Below, piece by piece: positions 45,732 through 57,219 of a stretch of DNA of 64,000 nucleotides. The notes below the pieces were generated by a model. The model was given only the letters and a program-made list of their open reading frames with translations. It ran no database searches and had not been told where the DNA came from. The position numbers were made by a program, and so were the translations under genes. Position 1 is the stretch's first letter. Each line of letters starts with the position of its first letter. The stretch is from Sanguinoderma infundibulare (taxonomy: Eukaryota > Basidiomycota > Agaricomycetes > Polyporales > Polyporaceae): NCBI GenBank assembly GCA_032821775.1, contig JAVLRN010000010.1, forward strand, positions 62,001 through 126,000, given 5' to 3'.

Positions 45732-47557
45732 CTAATGGGCTGGCTTGCCGGGATCTGCGAAGAAGTCTGTGAGGACGTTGCCCAGGATGGGAATGCCTGC
45801 TGCCATAGTCTCCTCTGAGCCGGCGAATGTCAGGCGGAGGAAGTTGGATCGCTGGCATGTGTCAAATTGGAATATGTCAAGCGGTGATCGGGGGTATCTG
45901 TCAGAGAAAGCCACTCACGTCGTCGATGGACTCGCGCTCAAACGTGCCGTCCGTCGGGAGCACGAAGATCGTCGCAGGACAGACCAGCAGCCCCCCAGCG
46001 ACGCACGCCTCGAACAGCTCCTCCATCAGCGCCTTCGCGTTCGTCTCCGCGACCGCCTTCCGTCTCCCGCCGCCGTCGCGTTTTGTCTCGGGCTCGGGCT
46101 CGACGTCCCTCTGCTGGAAGCGCGGGTGCCGCTCGACGAACACGCGCACCCAGAAGAACATCCCCGCCTCGGGAACGTCCGCGCGCGCAAACCCCGTGCT
46201 CGCGACGTGCGCCTCAAAGAGCGTGAGGAAGTGGTCCCGCCGCCGCTGGTAGTCGCGTTGCAGGCTGCGTGCCCAACGATCGAAGCCCGCGAGCTGCCAA
46301 CCGGACGGCCCAAGGAGCTGCGTGACAAGGACCTGGGGGAGCCCGGAGGGGTTCTGGGTCGAGAAGTCGATGAGGTTGATGAGGTGCGGGCGGAAGACGG
46401 GCGCGGTGGTTATGTACCCGAGGCGGAGGCCTGGGGCGAGGATCTTGGAGAAGCTGAGGGGGAGAGTTAGCGTTGGTGGGAAATGGAAATGGGCGGATAG
46501 TACCTGTCTATGCGGATGACGCGGCCGTCGACGTCGAGAGAAAGCAAGGAGGTAGGGAGCAGTTTGGCAGACTCCGAAGGCGCGGTGTTGGGTGCGTCAT
46601 ATTGCAGGAAGTAGTATGGGTCTGTAACGGATAATCTGGGTCAGAACAGGAGCGAACATGTCTATCTGGTTGGGAACTCGCCGTCTTCGACGATTATGAA
46701 GTCGAACTTTTGCGCGAGTTCGTATATGCGTTTCCTCCGCTCCAAGTTGAGCGTAGAGCCTGTGGGATTCTGTCCGCATCTGAGTCGCAGAACAATAAAT
46801 GTAACGACATCTAGCACTCGGTATACTTATTGCGGTGCGCACGTACGGAGTAGTGTACAGTACGTGCGGCCGCCTGCCACGCTCGGTGTCCCACTCAGAA
46901 AGGACCCGCTCGAGTTCTTCAGGGATGATGCCTCCCCCGTCAATCCTCACAGGGACCCACTTTATACCGTGAGCCTCTGCGGCAAGCGGCATAGGCCCGA
47001 ACGTGAACTCGTCCGCGAGGAAGTAGTCCCCTGGCGCGCCTAGCAAGCGAAAGACCTTCGCGATCGCGTCCGCGTTCCCCAGGGTCATTGTAGCGACGTG
47101 CCCTGGGGCGGCGTGGTAGAACTTGTTGAGATCCTCGGCGATGTGTAGGGCTGCCTTGAGCCCGGCGCCGTGACCGTACGCCATGGACGCGCGGAGGAGG
47201 CGGTTCGAGTCTGAATCGGTGTCACTAGCAGGGCCAGAGGTGAGTGTCTGTGCGGGGGCGTCGGGGCCCAAGGAGCGCCAGGATGCGACCGGGTCATCGG
47301 TGGCTGTTACCGAGGCGACTTCGAAGCTGATCTCCCGAACGGGGTACAAGCTGAAGTGAGGATCGCCTGGAAAATGGTTGGGATCAGCACCGATCGTGAC
47401 GTGATGGGGACGAGGAGGGTTAACCATTCGCAAGGGAGATGAGGTGGGGATTCTCTTGGGCGACTCGGATGATATCTTTCAGCGGGTTGACCTTGCGGGC
47501 GAGGGCCTCCGGCGAGAGATGGTGTGTGAGATCGACGAAAGGAGATGACCTAGTCAT
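45732..47557 (-). CDS. PLP-dependent class I aminotransferase (Aro8/kynurenine aminotransferase-like)
   Basis: Six exons (47557-47425, 47366-46847, 46779-46682, 46621-46504, 46453-45919, 45851-45732) encode 507 residues in phase. Landmarks are SLANGDPHFSLYPV at the N-terminus, TTPCGQNPTGSTL (the NPTG substrate/PLP motif), IIVEDDPYYFLQYD, and the Schiff-base lysine in DSFSKILAPGLRLGY. The C-terminus SNFLRLTFAG carries the substrate-carboxylate Arg. Such enzymes transaminate aromatic amino acids, kynurenine or 2-aminoadipate; the substrate is not decidable. A tatata element at about 47638-47645 lies 80-90 nt upstream of the ATG. The intron inside VED|D needs a GC donor (GACG|GCGAGT). Confidence 0.88.
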
Positions 47558-48087
47558 GTCGTGTGTAGCTCTCCAGATATGGGAACTGAATCACAGGTTC
47601 TGGGAACGTCAAAGATAAAAGGTATGCGAACATGCCGGTATATATGCGTCGCGCGGGCGCTCGCTTAACAATGTACGAAGGCCCGTGCAGGAGCACATAA
47701 GCAGCGCGAAGCCATCAACGCGGGTCCCGATTGCTCGTTTCGCTTGGAGAAGTGCTTGTAGATCAGCAATGCTTGGACAGTCGAGTCACTGGCAGGCGCG
47801 GGCCGCCAAGGCGGACCGGGATTTAATATGAAATTGATCAGGTCGGGCAGGGGAGAGGTTGGCGTGCTGCTATGCAGACAACATAGAGCTTCCAGAGCCA
47901 AGGGAGTTTGACTGATGGCGGTAAGTAGCAACGCAGCAGAGCGAAAATGACTCTCAGCGCATTATATCCGACCCAAGACATCTACGAATAACATCAAGAA
48001 TAATGAAGAACACAGCACCTGATGCCTCATTCAGCGTGCTGTCGATATGCACAGAAAGAACGATAGCTCACTTGCCATCCACACAGG
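47558..48087. other. Intergenic region upstream of the aminotransferase
   Basis: This contains the TATA-like tatata noted for the aminotransferase. A minus frame at 47665-47931 (88 codons) has no domain. No other gene is seen. Confidence 0.4.
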
Positions 48088-49498
48088 CTATGGCTGCCAC
48101 GACCACTTCTGGTCGAACTTCAACACCGTACTCCGTGCATTGAGCACTGGTAGGCGTTCTACCACGGCGTTCTTCCCGTTCTCGAAGTGCGAATGATCGG
48201 TGCAGGTGTTGAAGATATTGACAGCCCCGAGCGAGAGCAGAACGCTGAGTGTCATATCCATGGCAGCCCACATTTCCAGGGGCACTTCCCCGATGTGACC
48301 TGCGTGGAGGTGTATAAGGACGTTCACGGTGTGAAGACGCACGAAGGCGTGCGGGTCGAGCTGGCCGAGGACGGAGATAGCGAGCAGTGCAGAGTGCAGC
48401 CCTGCGTCGAGTGTTAGGGTGGTTATGGTTGGCGGATGGCGGGGGATGAGGGAGAGGACCGCGGGGGCATTTCGTACTTCTTCGATGTCTGAAGGCGAGA
48501 AGTTAGCGGGCTGAAATGAGGAGAAGGGCGATCGCAATAGAGATCCCACCTTCAGTACGCCAGTGGTAGAAGATGATATGCAGGTGTCTCAGAGAGGATA
48601 GTCCGAGGAGACAGTGGTTGAGCTTCATGACCTGGCCCAATCGGTAGAGCGTATAAATGTAGTGCTCTGGATTGCTGTGCATCACTATCCATGGCATGAG
48701 AGTGAGTGGGGACGGTGAGTATGCCTCCATGATCTTGAGTGACAGTAGTGACACGGGCGGCCCGACACCCTGCTGAGACTCGGACAGCCGAGAGCCAAGC
48801 CAGGAGGATAGCCGACCACAGCGAAGATGTCGAACGTGCGGGTGGTTGCGCAAGAGATGGTAAAAATTGGAATTGCACTGAAACCAGCAGTCGAACAAGC
48901 AGAGGGTGTGGAGGTGTGGGAAGTTGGGCGCTAGCATGGCGACGACAGAGTGGTCGAAGGCGACGTCTTTGAGCGTCAGGCGGGTGACATTCCCCATGCG
49001 AGGGGAGAGGACAAACATAAAGACGCGGAAGTGAGCTGGGAGGGGCTTCTTGTCGAGGATGTTCCGCAGGTGGTCGAAGGAGGAACCTCCAACGGTGATG
49101 CCCGCCTCGAGCGTCAGATCGCGAACGTAGTGAGTGAGATGGGGGGCATTTCCGGCAAAGACGACGGTTGCGCGCACGAAGTTGTCGCGGGTGATTTTGA
49201 TCTTTTGGAAGAGATGAAAGCGAGCAGATGGAACGAGGGCATGGCAAGCCATCGAGCAGTTTCGGAGGGCCTGAGTGTCATCGTGGAGGTAATCAAGGAT
49301 GTGGTCGAGAAGCTCGGGAGGGAACACATTCGCCTGTTGGACTGAAGGGGGGGTAGGTGGGAGCGCGTTCGAACGCCTAGCAATGTGAGCAGCTGCCTTC
49401 CAGGTCTTGGAGACGGAGGAGCATATCCTGTTGAGCGTTCGCCTTTCGGAGATTGTGAAGCCGAATTCTTCGCCAATAAGTTTAAGGGATGACTCCAT
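48088..49498 (-). CDS. F-box-like protein
   Basis: Two exons encode about 450 residues. The start is ATG 49498 (MESSLKLIGEEFGFTISER); upstream frame extension lacks an ATG. The F-box-like segment is VFPPELLDHILDYLHDD, then ALRNCSMACHALVPSARFHL. It is followed by repeated Leu-rich strands (NVTRLTLKDVAF, HLHTLCLFDCWF). Donor gtgggat after HWRTE joins at about 48490 to DIEEVRNAPAVLSLIP, and the protein ends KFDQKWSWQP. It shares the layout of the gene at 3-4.5 kb but only weak identity. A role as an SCF adaptor is inferred from the family. Confidence 0.68.
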
Positions 49499-50342
49499 CC
49501 TGAGTCGGTTGGCGAGGAAAACAGCTAGAATTCGGTCAGTAGCCAATGTCAGTTACGTTATGCATGGGGAATTGCGCAAATAATACCGACAACGTACAGC
49601 GCAGACACTGCGTATGGGCTCAACCCTTGTGCAAACCTGGCAGGCCTCAGGCAGCTATGCACAATGTCAGGAAGGTGTAGGGAGAACGGCGGTGGACGTC
49701 GTCGTTGAGTACTTGCTCTGAATTTGTACCATCCTCCCGCCAGCATGTTCAACTTGATCGGCATGAACCCGGGCCGGAAGGCGTCTAAACAACCAGACAT
49801 GCGCGAACTCGCGAACGTCTGCGAACGGCCACTTGACAAATGACGAGCACGACGGCCTGGCACTCGCAGCTTGTCAAGATTGAGAATAACGCCGGCCCTC
49901 TGAGTCGAGGACGCACGTGCGGTCAGCGGGGCCGGGAGGTGGGATGGGGTTGACTAGTACTGCAAGCCGCGGTCAGCTCGGAATGGGCCGAATACGCGCT
50001 TTTCCACATACGGTATCAGAAGCGCCTGTGATGGCTTTCTTTGCACTCCATCTCCCGCCCACAACCATCCGCAAGTGTAGACCGGTGAGTATTTCCAGGC
50101 TTCACAAGTGAGAAACGTTGATAATCTGAGTGATTTATGATGGTCGTGGCCTGCATCCCTCAGGACTTGTTATCCTCAGTCTCGATCGCAACAGCCCAAT
50201 GGATGACCGTCTTCCAGTCAGCCCTCTGGCTGGTTCAGGAAGCCGACCGGAGGTCTGCCCTATGTATACGCCAACGCATCCAGGTGCTCCTCATTTCCTT
50301 GCTTTCTTTCTTTCTACCGCCTTCCCCGGCATCCCCTCTACT
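49499..50342. other. Intergenic region upstream of pseudokinase gene 2
   Basis: No convincing gene is seen. From about 50170 the sequence is alignable with DNA upstream of pseudokinase gene 1 (tcagtctcgatcg at 50175-50187; cagtcagccctctggctgg at about 50215). Confidence 0.5.
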
Positions 50343-50490
50343 CCTTGTCCTTAATCCCTCCGCTCCTTGTCGTTCATCCATCCAATCCTCGTCGTTCATT
50401 CCTCCAATCCTTGTCGCTCATTCCTCCGCTCCTTGTCGTTCATCCCTCCGCCCTTGTCGTCCATCCCTCCGGTTCTTGTCGTTCATCGGG
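50343..50490 (+). repeat. 22-bp tandem repeats in the leader of pseudokinase gene 2
   Basis: About seven imperfect copies of tccttgtcgttcatccctccgc end 15 nt before the ATG. The unit matches the array in front of the paralog at 16520-16670. Confidence 0.88.
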
Positions 50491-50504
50491 TTCTCGCTGC
50501 CACC

Positions 50505-52731
50505 ATGCAGCTCTTCAAGGCGCTCCCTTGGTCCCGTAAGGACACTGTCAAGGTCAAGGCAACCAGCCCCGGACCGCTCGCCCGGACGTTCCGCCGCAAG
50601 TTCTCCTCCAAGAAGCATCGGTACGCCTCACCGTTGCCCCGTGAGTGCATCATCCCTGAGGAAAACACCAGACAGGTCCAGGAGGAGGTCCTTTCAGTTG
50701 TTCATCATGAGCAGATTGGTGCCGTGCGTCATGTTTCGTTCTTACCCTTGTCGATAGTCGGGTCCTCACCATCTCAACCAGGATGCCCAGACCGCCCGGT
50801 TCGTTGGCGACGTCAACCTTATGCGTCTCATCGCCGAGGAATTTGTTCGGACTCGCGCGTCGCCTGAGATAACAGCGCCATCGCCCAGCGTAGAACCCAA
50901 GCCGGATGTTACCCCCATTCCCGGGCCCCCGTCAACCCTCGGACCATCGGTCGATGACCCTCTCCTGCCGCCATCCGCTTATTTCTCCGCCTTCGTCTCC
51001 GATGCCCGTTGCCAGCCTACTGCCGACGACTACATCTTCTCCCACACCCTGAGTGCCGGTAGAGCCGGTCTCGCGGTCGCCGCCATTGGCCGCCGCGACG
51101 GAAAGCTGTACAAGGTAAAGGTCCTCCGGAAGGAGGCGCTCTCCAAGGCCCAGTTTGCCAGGATATTCATGTCGCAGTATGTGATGGAGACCATGAAAGG
51201 CACCCCCTTCACCGTCGACCTTCAAGCCGCCTTCGAGACTACAAAGAAGTTTTTCTTCGTTTCTGTGAGTGCTCGCTTGTGATCGACGATCCTTGGGCTC
51301 TGAGCCTGACATCCCTGTCAGCCATTGCACAGCGGCAACCTTAGGTCCGAAATGGATACGTCGGGTCGTTTCTCGGAGGAAGACGCTCGCTTCATCATTG
51401 CCCAGCTTGTACGCGCTTCTTGTCATTCTTGCCGCGACACGCACACTGACTATATACACCAGGTCGTCGCTTTGGAAAGCCTTCACGGCAAGCGCATCGT
51501 CCACCGCCACATCAACCCCATCAACATTCTCCTCACTAGCTCGGGCAACCTGATCCTCAGCGACTTTACCCTCGCTCACGCTTTCGGACGCTCAGTCGAA
51601 GAGCAGCCGTGGCGTGTGGCCGGCGTCCCTGACTGGCAGCTCCCCGAGGACGTCGACCCCGAAGGTCACCATGAAGCTGGGGGCGGAGACGTGACGAACT
51701 GCTTTCGCGGCACGCTCGACTACATGGCGCCCGAGATGTTCGCCACGGGCGGCAAGCAGGGTTGGCACTCCTACCCTGCGGATGTCTGGTCCGTCGGGGT
51801 GCTTCTATACGAGCTTCTTAACCATCAAGTACGTCCACTCGACATCACCTCATTTTCTCGCTGACCGCGTTTTCACGTCAGCTGCCGTTCTACATGAGCT
51901 CTAAGACCATGGAGTCGGACACCTTGTCCCGCCTTGAACGCGCGCCGCTGACCATGTTTGGAGATTTCAGCGACGAGGTCAGGGACCTCATTAAGCGGGT
52001 GCGTAACACGATAGGAGTTTCCACGTCTATTCAGTCGTTGATTCATTCTGTGCAGCTCTTGGAGAAGGATCCCGATCTGCGTCCTGGATGGACCGACGTA
52101 AAGAATCACCCTTGGTTCCGGGGTTTGTACGTACCTCCCATTCTCTCCTACTGCCCTTCACTCACCAGACATGATCGCCAGCGATTGGAATGCTGTCGTG
52201 CCCCAGGAGTCTCCAAGCATCCCCGAGGAGATCAGGAACCTTGATCTCGGCGAGCTGTTCTCCAGCGGCGACAAGCCACACCCGTACTTCTCGTACACAG
52301 CCCCCGATCACTCTGTGCCAGCAGAGCCAGACTGCAACGCCATTTCCCCTCCCGCCCACATGGAGGATAAGGCCGCAACTGCTGCTGTACCTGTTACCAT
52401 CGCCTCTGGGCAGCCCTCTCCTGGGACGCCCGCGGGAAACCCTTCCGCCCCCCTCAAGCAGTCCGAGAGCATCCCGCTCTCGGAGGTCATCCAGTCCTTG
52501 GATGCACCCTCTCCTATGCTCTCGACCCCGGAGTGCAAGCCCAGCTCCTCCGAGTCGGCTGCGGCAGCTTCCTCTCGAGGTCCCGCCTCATCTGCCGCGA
52601 CCGTGGTCGGCTCGACGGTCTCTGTCCACGGTGCCTCGACCGACTCGAGCGCGACACACGTGGACGCCGGTTCTTCCTTTTCTTCGTCGCGCAAGCCGTG
52701 GATGAAGAAGTTCTTTGGGTCGGTGAAATGA
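50505..52731 (+). CDS. Pseudokinase (HRH and DFT), paralog of the 14.4-kb gene, with truncated tail
   Basis: Seven exons (50505-50723, 50782-51264, 51322-51408, 51463-51828, 51882-51998, 52056-52126, 52182-52731) encode 630 residues with the same intron phases as its paralog. Exon 1 is near-identical in plan (MQLFKALPWSRKDTVKVKA). Kinase features kept are beta-3 Lys (KLYKVKVLRKEAL), LDYMAPEM, DVWSVGVLLYELL and KNHPWF. Lost are HRD (now HRHINPINIL, about residue 279) and the DFG glycine (SDFTLAH, about residues 297-299). It ends KPWMKKFFGSVK at TGA 52729-52731, but the basic tail of the paralog is still readable in frame to TAA 52783-52785. A non-catalytic function is inferred. Confidence 0.85.
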
Positions 52732-53487
52732 TACTTCAAGCCGGGTCGTCGTCGCGCTCAGAAGCTGACTTCTAACGCGAACTAAGCCATTCGACCGCCT
52801 CCGCCTCCCCTCGCATTTGCCCGCACTACAGCGGCCAGCGCCACGTGCCTCCTCCTGGCCGCAACCATCCGACTCGCTTCGAATTCGACTGTCATCATCT
52901 CTTCTGATCTCCTCTTTGCTTGGTCTCACATCCAGTCCGCATATCTCGGAATCTTTGCCCCTCCGGTCTCACAGTTTCTATCGACTGGTTTCTGTTTCTG
53001 ATTTCGGTTTCTTCGGTTCGGGAAAGTCTGGTCCTCCCTCTCGTTGTCTTGCTTCTATGTCTGCGGATCTCTTGTTCGGCCTCTGTAGTATCCGAATCTG
53101 CGTCTCAGGAAACCTCTGCCTCTGTTCCGGCTTCAAGCCATCGTCTAGCGCCCCAGCCCCAGCTCCTGCCCTCTCGTACTTCTACACAGGATTCAGATTG
53201 TTTATACCATTGTGACCCGATGCCAATTCATTTATCTCAGTTACCCAGAAACAACTCCAAGCTCTGAATGACGGCGGAAACCGGAGAATATCCGACTGGA
53301 TATCAGGTGTGAATAACCGACACGCACCTCGTTGTGAAGATGGGGGTGACGGACGCTGGGTCCCCGATAGGACATGGTGCATTACAACTGGTTGTCATTA
53401 TAATGTGATGTCGTTCGATAGCATGTCCAAACCCGAAGTAATAGAGAAAAGATCGTGAAAGTATTCCAGGGTATCTCTCTTACCGCA
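52732..53487. other. 3' flank of pseudokinase gene 2 and convergent intergenic DNA
   Basis: 52732-52785 is the formerly coding tail after the premature stop. To about 53260 the sequence shares blocks with the 3' flank of the paralog. Frames such as 52817-53215 exist only because of C/T bias. No further gene is seen. Confidence 0.6.
53191..53218 (+). repeat. 28-nt block conserved downstream of both pseudokinase genes (copy 2)
   Basis: It reads attcagattgtttataccat followed by tgtgaccc and lies 460-487 nt after the TGA. It is partner to 13985-14012. Similarity continues into ccaattcatttatct. Confidence 0.7.
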
Positions 53488-54923
53488 TCATCGCTTCAGC
53501 CACCCAAACACGCCTCTCGTCTGCTTCCCTACATCCGTCCGCAACAGCGGTGTTTCCTCCCCGACCATCTCCTCCGCCTCCACCCCCTGAGCACCCTGTA
53601 CGTCCTCGACCGCTGGGACAACATCAGACTGGAAGGTCTGGGAGTCAGGGTAGGATGGTGGCGGGACGAGCGGGCGTCCGAAGTCGTTGAGGCCAAGAGC
53701 GTGCTGGCGGGCGCGGAAGATGATGCACATGACGAGAAGGACGCCTTGCATGATTCCTGCGACGACGTATGAGATCCACGCTGCGAGAGAGGACGGTCAC
53801 AGTCAGGATCAAGATAGCAAGCAGAGTAATGCAGTGTGCGACGATCGGAAAGCACTCACTCGTCCAGTTTGTACCCGGACGGAGGGCGATGCTGAGTACC
53901 ATGAGGACCGCGCCGGGGGTCTGAATGCACATCATCGGGATGCTGAGCGCGCCGACGAGCTTGAGCCTCCATGTATGGGCGATCTGGGGTGCATACTGGA
54001 ACGCCGCGAGTAAAGCTGAGGTTACGCCAAGGAATAGTGCCCAAAGTTGCAGTTGGTGGGAGCGTCGAGCCTCATCTGGAGTGTTGGGGGAGAGCAGCAA
54101 GAACGTGACGAACGTGATGACCGCACTGGGTAAGCAGTCAGGTAATTATGACCTGAGAGGGATAAACGGGCTATGGCTCACATGTGGATGCAGACAGCCC
54201 ATGTGAGGGTGATGGAGAGTTTCCAGCCTTCACGCTTGATGGGGGTCTTGATGTGCTGGGGCGGGAAGTCATTAGGGAGATTGATGTCAAGCTCGACATA
54301 TTTGAGGTGTGGCGGATAGTACACCATGTAGAGCACAAGGCTGCATAGTATAAGTTCCCAGGAGCCCATGGCATACTCTAGCAAGAACTCACATCAACAC
54401 AAAAAGCACCCAGACGAGGGCGAGTTGAAGGACGCCAGCAATAGACTCGATACAGCTCCCGAAAGGCTACGAGAACAGGGGCAGCTGGGTGGGTTGAAAC
54501 GAAAATGTTGGTTGCGAGAGCCACTCACAAGGACGTGACAGCATTGGATGAAACCCCATTGCATTACGATGCTGTCGCGCCATTGGTCCGTGAAGTAGCC
54601 CACCAAGGATATGACGAGGGGGCTCACATGTTTAGCATGGCCGAGGCCGAGGACGTGCTACCCAGGAGTAGGAACCATGGACTGAAGCCTTCGGATGACT
54701 TGGCTGAGATTATGCGCCAGTGCTGCGCGACCTGAGGTCAGTGACCCGCTCGTTCCTCGAAGACATTACGGCATGCATACCTGCGGCAAGTAGGATATCG
54801 TGATGCCAATGCACATGAACGCCGTCAACGCGTTCGCCGAGGCGTCATGGTGCTGTCTATGGCTCGTAAGCAGACCTCGAAGATAAGCAGCAGCAGACGC
54901 ACTGGCTCGCAGACGGTGGCCAT
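53488..54923 (-). CDS. PQ-loop repeat membrane protein
   Basis: This is a multi-exon gene with several membrane segments. Its two PQ motifs are in MCIGITISYLPQ and AAFQYAPQIAHTWRLKLVGA. Between them are SAKSSEGFSPWFLLLGSTSS, VMQWGFIQCCHVL, SIAGVLQLALVWVLFVLM and MVYYPPHLKYVELDIN. The end is acidic, then VFGWLKR. PQ-loop proteins (cystinosin/Ypq/SWEET relatives) are seven-helix carriers, often of lysosomal or vacuolar amino acids; the substrate is unknown here. Splice phases were checked for most junctions, but the N-terminal exon upstream of DASANALTAF could not be resolved, so the start near 54923 is provisional. Confidence 0.78.
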
Positions 54924-55236
54924 GAGGGGAGGAGCGAGGGCAGGGCGACTGCCACGCCCCGGCGCGACCTCCATTTGGCCATCCAGCCTGTAGGCGCCCA
55001 CATAGACGCCAATGACCTTCAACTCCGAGTCGTCACTGAGACAATCATCGCCGACGTCGTCCCCTCCATCTTGCGCTCTTCTCCCTTGCCTTGTTCTCTC
55101 GCTGCCCTCGGACTCCGCAGAGCGCGCTGCTGCACGTCAACATATCGAACTCGAAGGACTAAGCTCCCCCGAAGGCAGCCAATCCGATCCTCGCCTCAGT
55201 TAACCGTCCCGCCGCCATCTATCGACTGGGCTTGCC
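54924..55236. promoter_or_regulatory. Divergent promoter of PQ-loop and AP-1 mu genes
   Basis: This gap of about 310 bp lies between opposite starts. It may include the unresolved first exon of the PQ-loop gene. No TATA box is evident. Confidence 0.35.
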
Positions 55237-56992
55237 ATGGCTAGTTTGATCGCCATTCTCGACCTCAAGGGAAAACCACTCATCCAGCGATCATACCGTG
55301 ATGATGTCCCCACCTCATACATCGAACGCTTCTTGCCAATAGTCCTCGACCTTGAGGAGGAGGGCCAACAAGTCACCCCATGTTTCACGAGGGAAGGCGT
55401 CAACTACATGCATATTCGGCATTCCAACCTCTACCGTGAGTGCTCGTAGCATTTCATGCCCTTGAAATAATGACAGAGCAGCCTTAAATAGTCCTTGCAC
55501 TATCAAAGCGCAACACGAATGCCGCAGAGATCATCCTCTTTCTACACCGCCTCGTCTCCGTGCTCGTCGAGTACTTCAAGGAACTCGAGGAGGAATCCAT
55601 TCGTGACAACTTCGTCATCATATACGAACTCATGGACGAGATGATGGACTTTGGGTACCCCCAGACAACAGAGAGTAAGATTCTTCAGGAGTGCGTTCTC
55701 CCACCTTTCCTCCCTTTGTCCGTTAGTGTGAACATATTGTGCCCAGATATATCACCCAAGAATCCTACAAGCTCGAAGTCCAAGTCCGACCACCAATCGC
55801 TGTCACCAACGCCGTCTCATGGCGTTCCGAAGGTATTCGTTACCGCAAGAACGAAGTCTTCCTGGATGTCATCGAGAGTGTCAACTTGCTGGTCAGTACC
55901 TTCGCCTTCGGTTGGTCTTCATCCGCCCTGTATCCCTCAAGCCCGTTTCTCGTTCTCTTATGTTCCTATCCCTCATCATGATACACCATCGACAACTCTT
56001 CGCCGAACTCACACATTGCCTTCCAAAGGTGAACGCGAACGGCAACGTCGTTCGTTCCGAGATCCTTGGCGCCGTCAAGATGAAGTGCTACCTATCAGGC
56101 ATGCCTGAGCTGCGCCTCGGACTGAACGACAAAGTCATGTTCGAGAGCACTGGACGCAACGCACGCGGCAAGGCTATCGAGATGGAGGACGTCAAGTTCC
56201 ACCAATGCGTTCGTCTCTCAAGATTCGAAAACGACCGCACGATCTCGTTCATCCCGCCTGACGGCGAGTTTGAGCTCATGTCCTACCGTCTCTCGACACC
56301 CGTCAAGCCGCTTGTCTGGGTTGAGGCTGCCGTGGAGCACCACAAGGGGAGCAGGATTGAATACATGGTCAAGGTCAAGGCACAGTTCAAGCGGAGAAGT
56401 ACTGCCAACAACGTCGAGATCTACGTTCCTGTCCCTGACGACGCCGATACCCCCAAGTTCAGGGTATGTGCTATGTTTTTCTGTAACTATCCTGATAGCA
56501 CTCATGCGCGATTCTGCGTAGGCATCAACAGGAAGCGTCCAGTACGTTCCAGACAAGTCAGCATTCGTGTGGAAGATCAAGCAACTTGGTGGTGGTCGTG
56601 AATTCCTCATGCGCGCACACTTCGGTCTTCCTAGCGTTCGTGGTGGTACGTCACTTTCGTACTGTGTCATCCCATCTCTGTAACACTAGCTTTCCTTCGC
56701 TTGCGTCTGCAGAACACGAGTCTCTGGACAAGCGCGCCCCTATCACCGTCAAATTCGAAATTCCATACTTCACAGTCTCCGGTATCCAGGTCCGTTACCT
56801 CAAGATCGTCGAGAAGAGTGGTTACCAGGCGCTCCCGTGGGTGCGCTATATCACACAGAACGGTGATGACTACAGGTGAGCAACTCGTCGCGTCGCCTCA
56901 CTGCCGAAATGGTTTGTAAACGGCTTCCTTGCAGTTTGCGGACGGCACTGGAGAAAGGGAGCGCGCCGATTGTCCCCGGGATGTCAGTCTAG
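55237..56992 (+). CDS. APM1: AP-1 clathrin adaptor complex mu subunit
   Basis: Seven exons (55237-55435, 55492-55690, 55747-55891, 56029-56463, 56522-56645, 56713-56875, 56935-56992) encode 440 residues, the usual length of the family. The longin-like N-domain starts MASLIAILDLKGKPLIQRSY, then YMHIRHSNLYLLALSKRN and IIYELMDEMMDFGYPQTTES. The mu-homology domain has WRSEGIRYRKNEVFLDVIES, GTGR-like loop residues and YLKIVEKSGYQALPWVRYI at the end. The opening and the DFGYPQTTE segment favour AP-1 over AP-2/3. It sorts tyrosine-motif cargo between the trans-Golgi network and endosomes. All junctions are in phase. Confidence 0.95.
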
Positions 56993-57219
56993 GGAAGGGC
57001 TGGAAGTTACAGATGTTTATGTGTGTAAGTACGTACGCCATGTATTCTGTAAATATACTCCCCTTGATGAGGTGAATAACGAGTGCTTGCCTGTGGTCGC
57101 CCACCCACATATTTGGGATTGCCTCTAGCGCCCAAACACGTGGACGTTCTCATCGATATGCAGCCTTTCCGATGCGACGATCCTGTCCATTGACTTCCAA
57201 CTTCGATTGTTCTACCACC

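Noticed and set aside
45745..46470. 241-codon plus-strand frame
   Set aside because: It is antisense to the aminotransferase exons that contain the PLP-lysine and C-terminal motifs.
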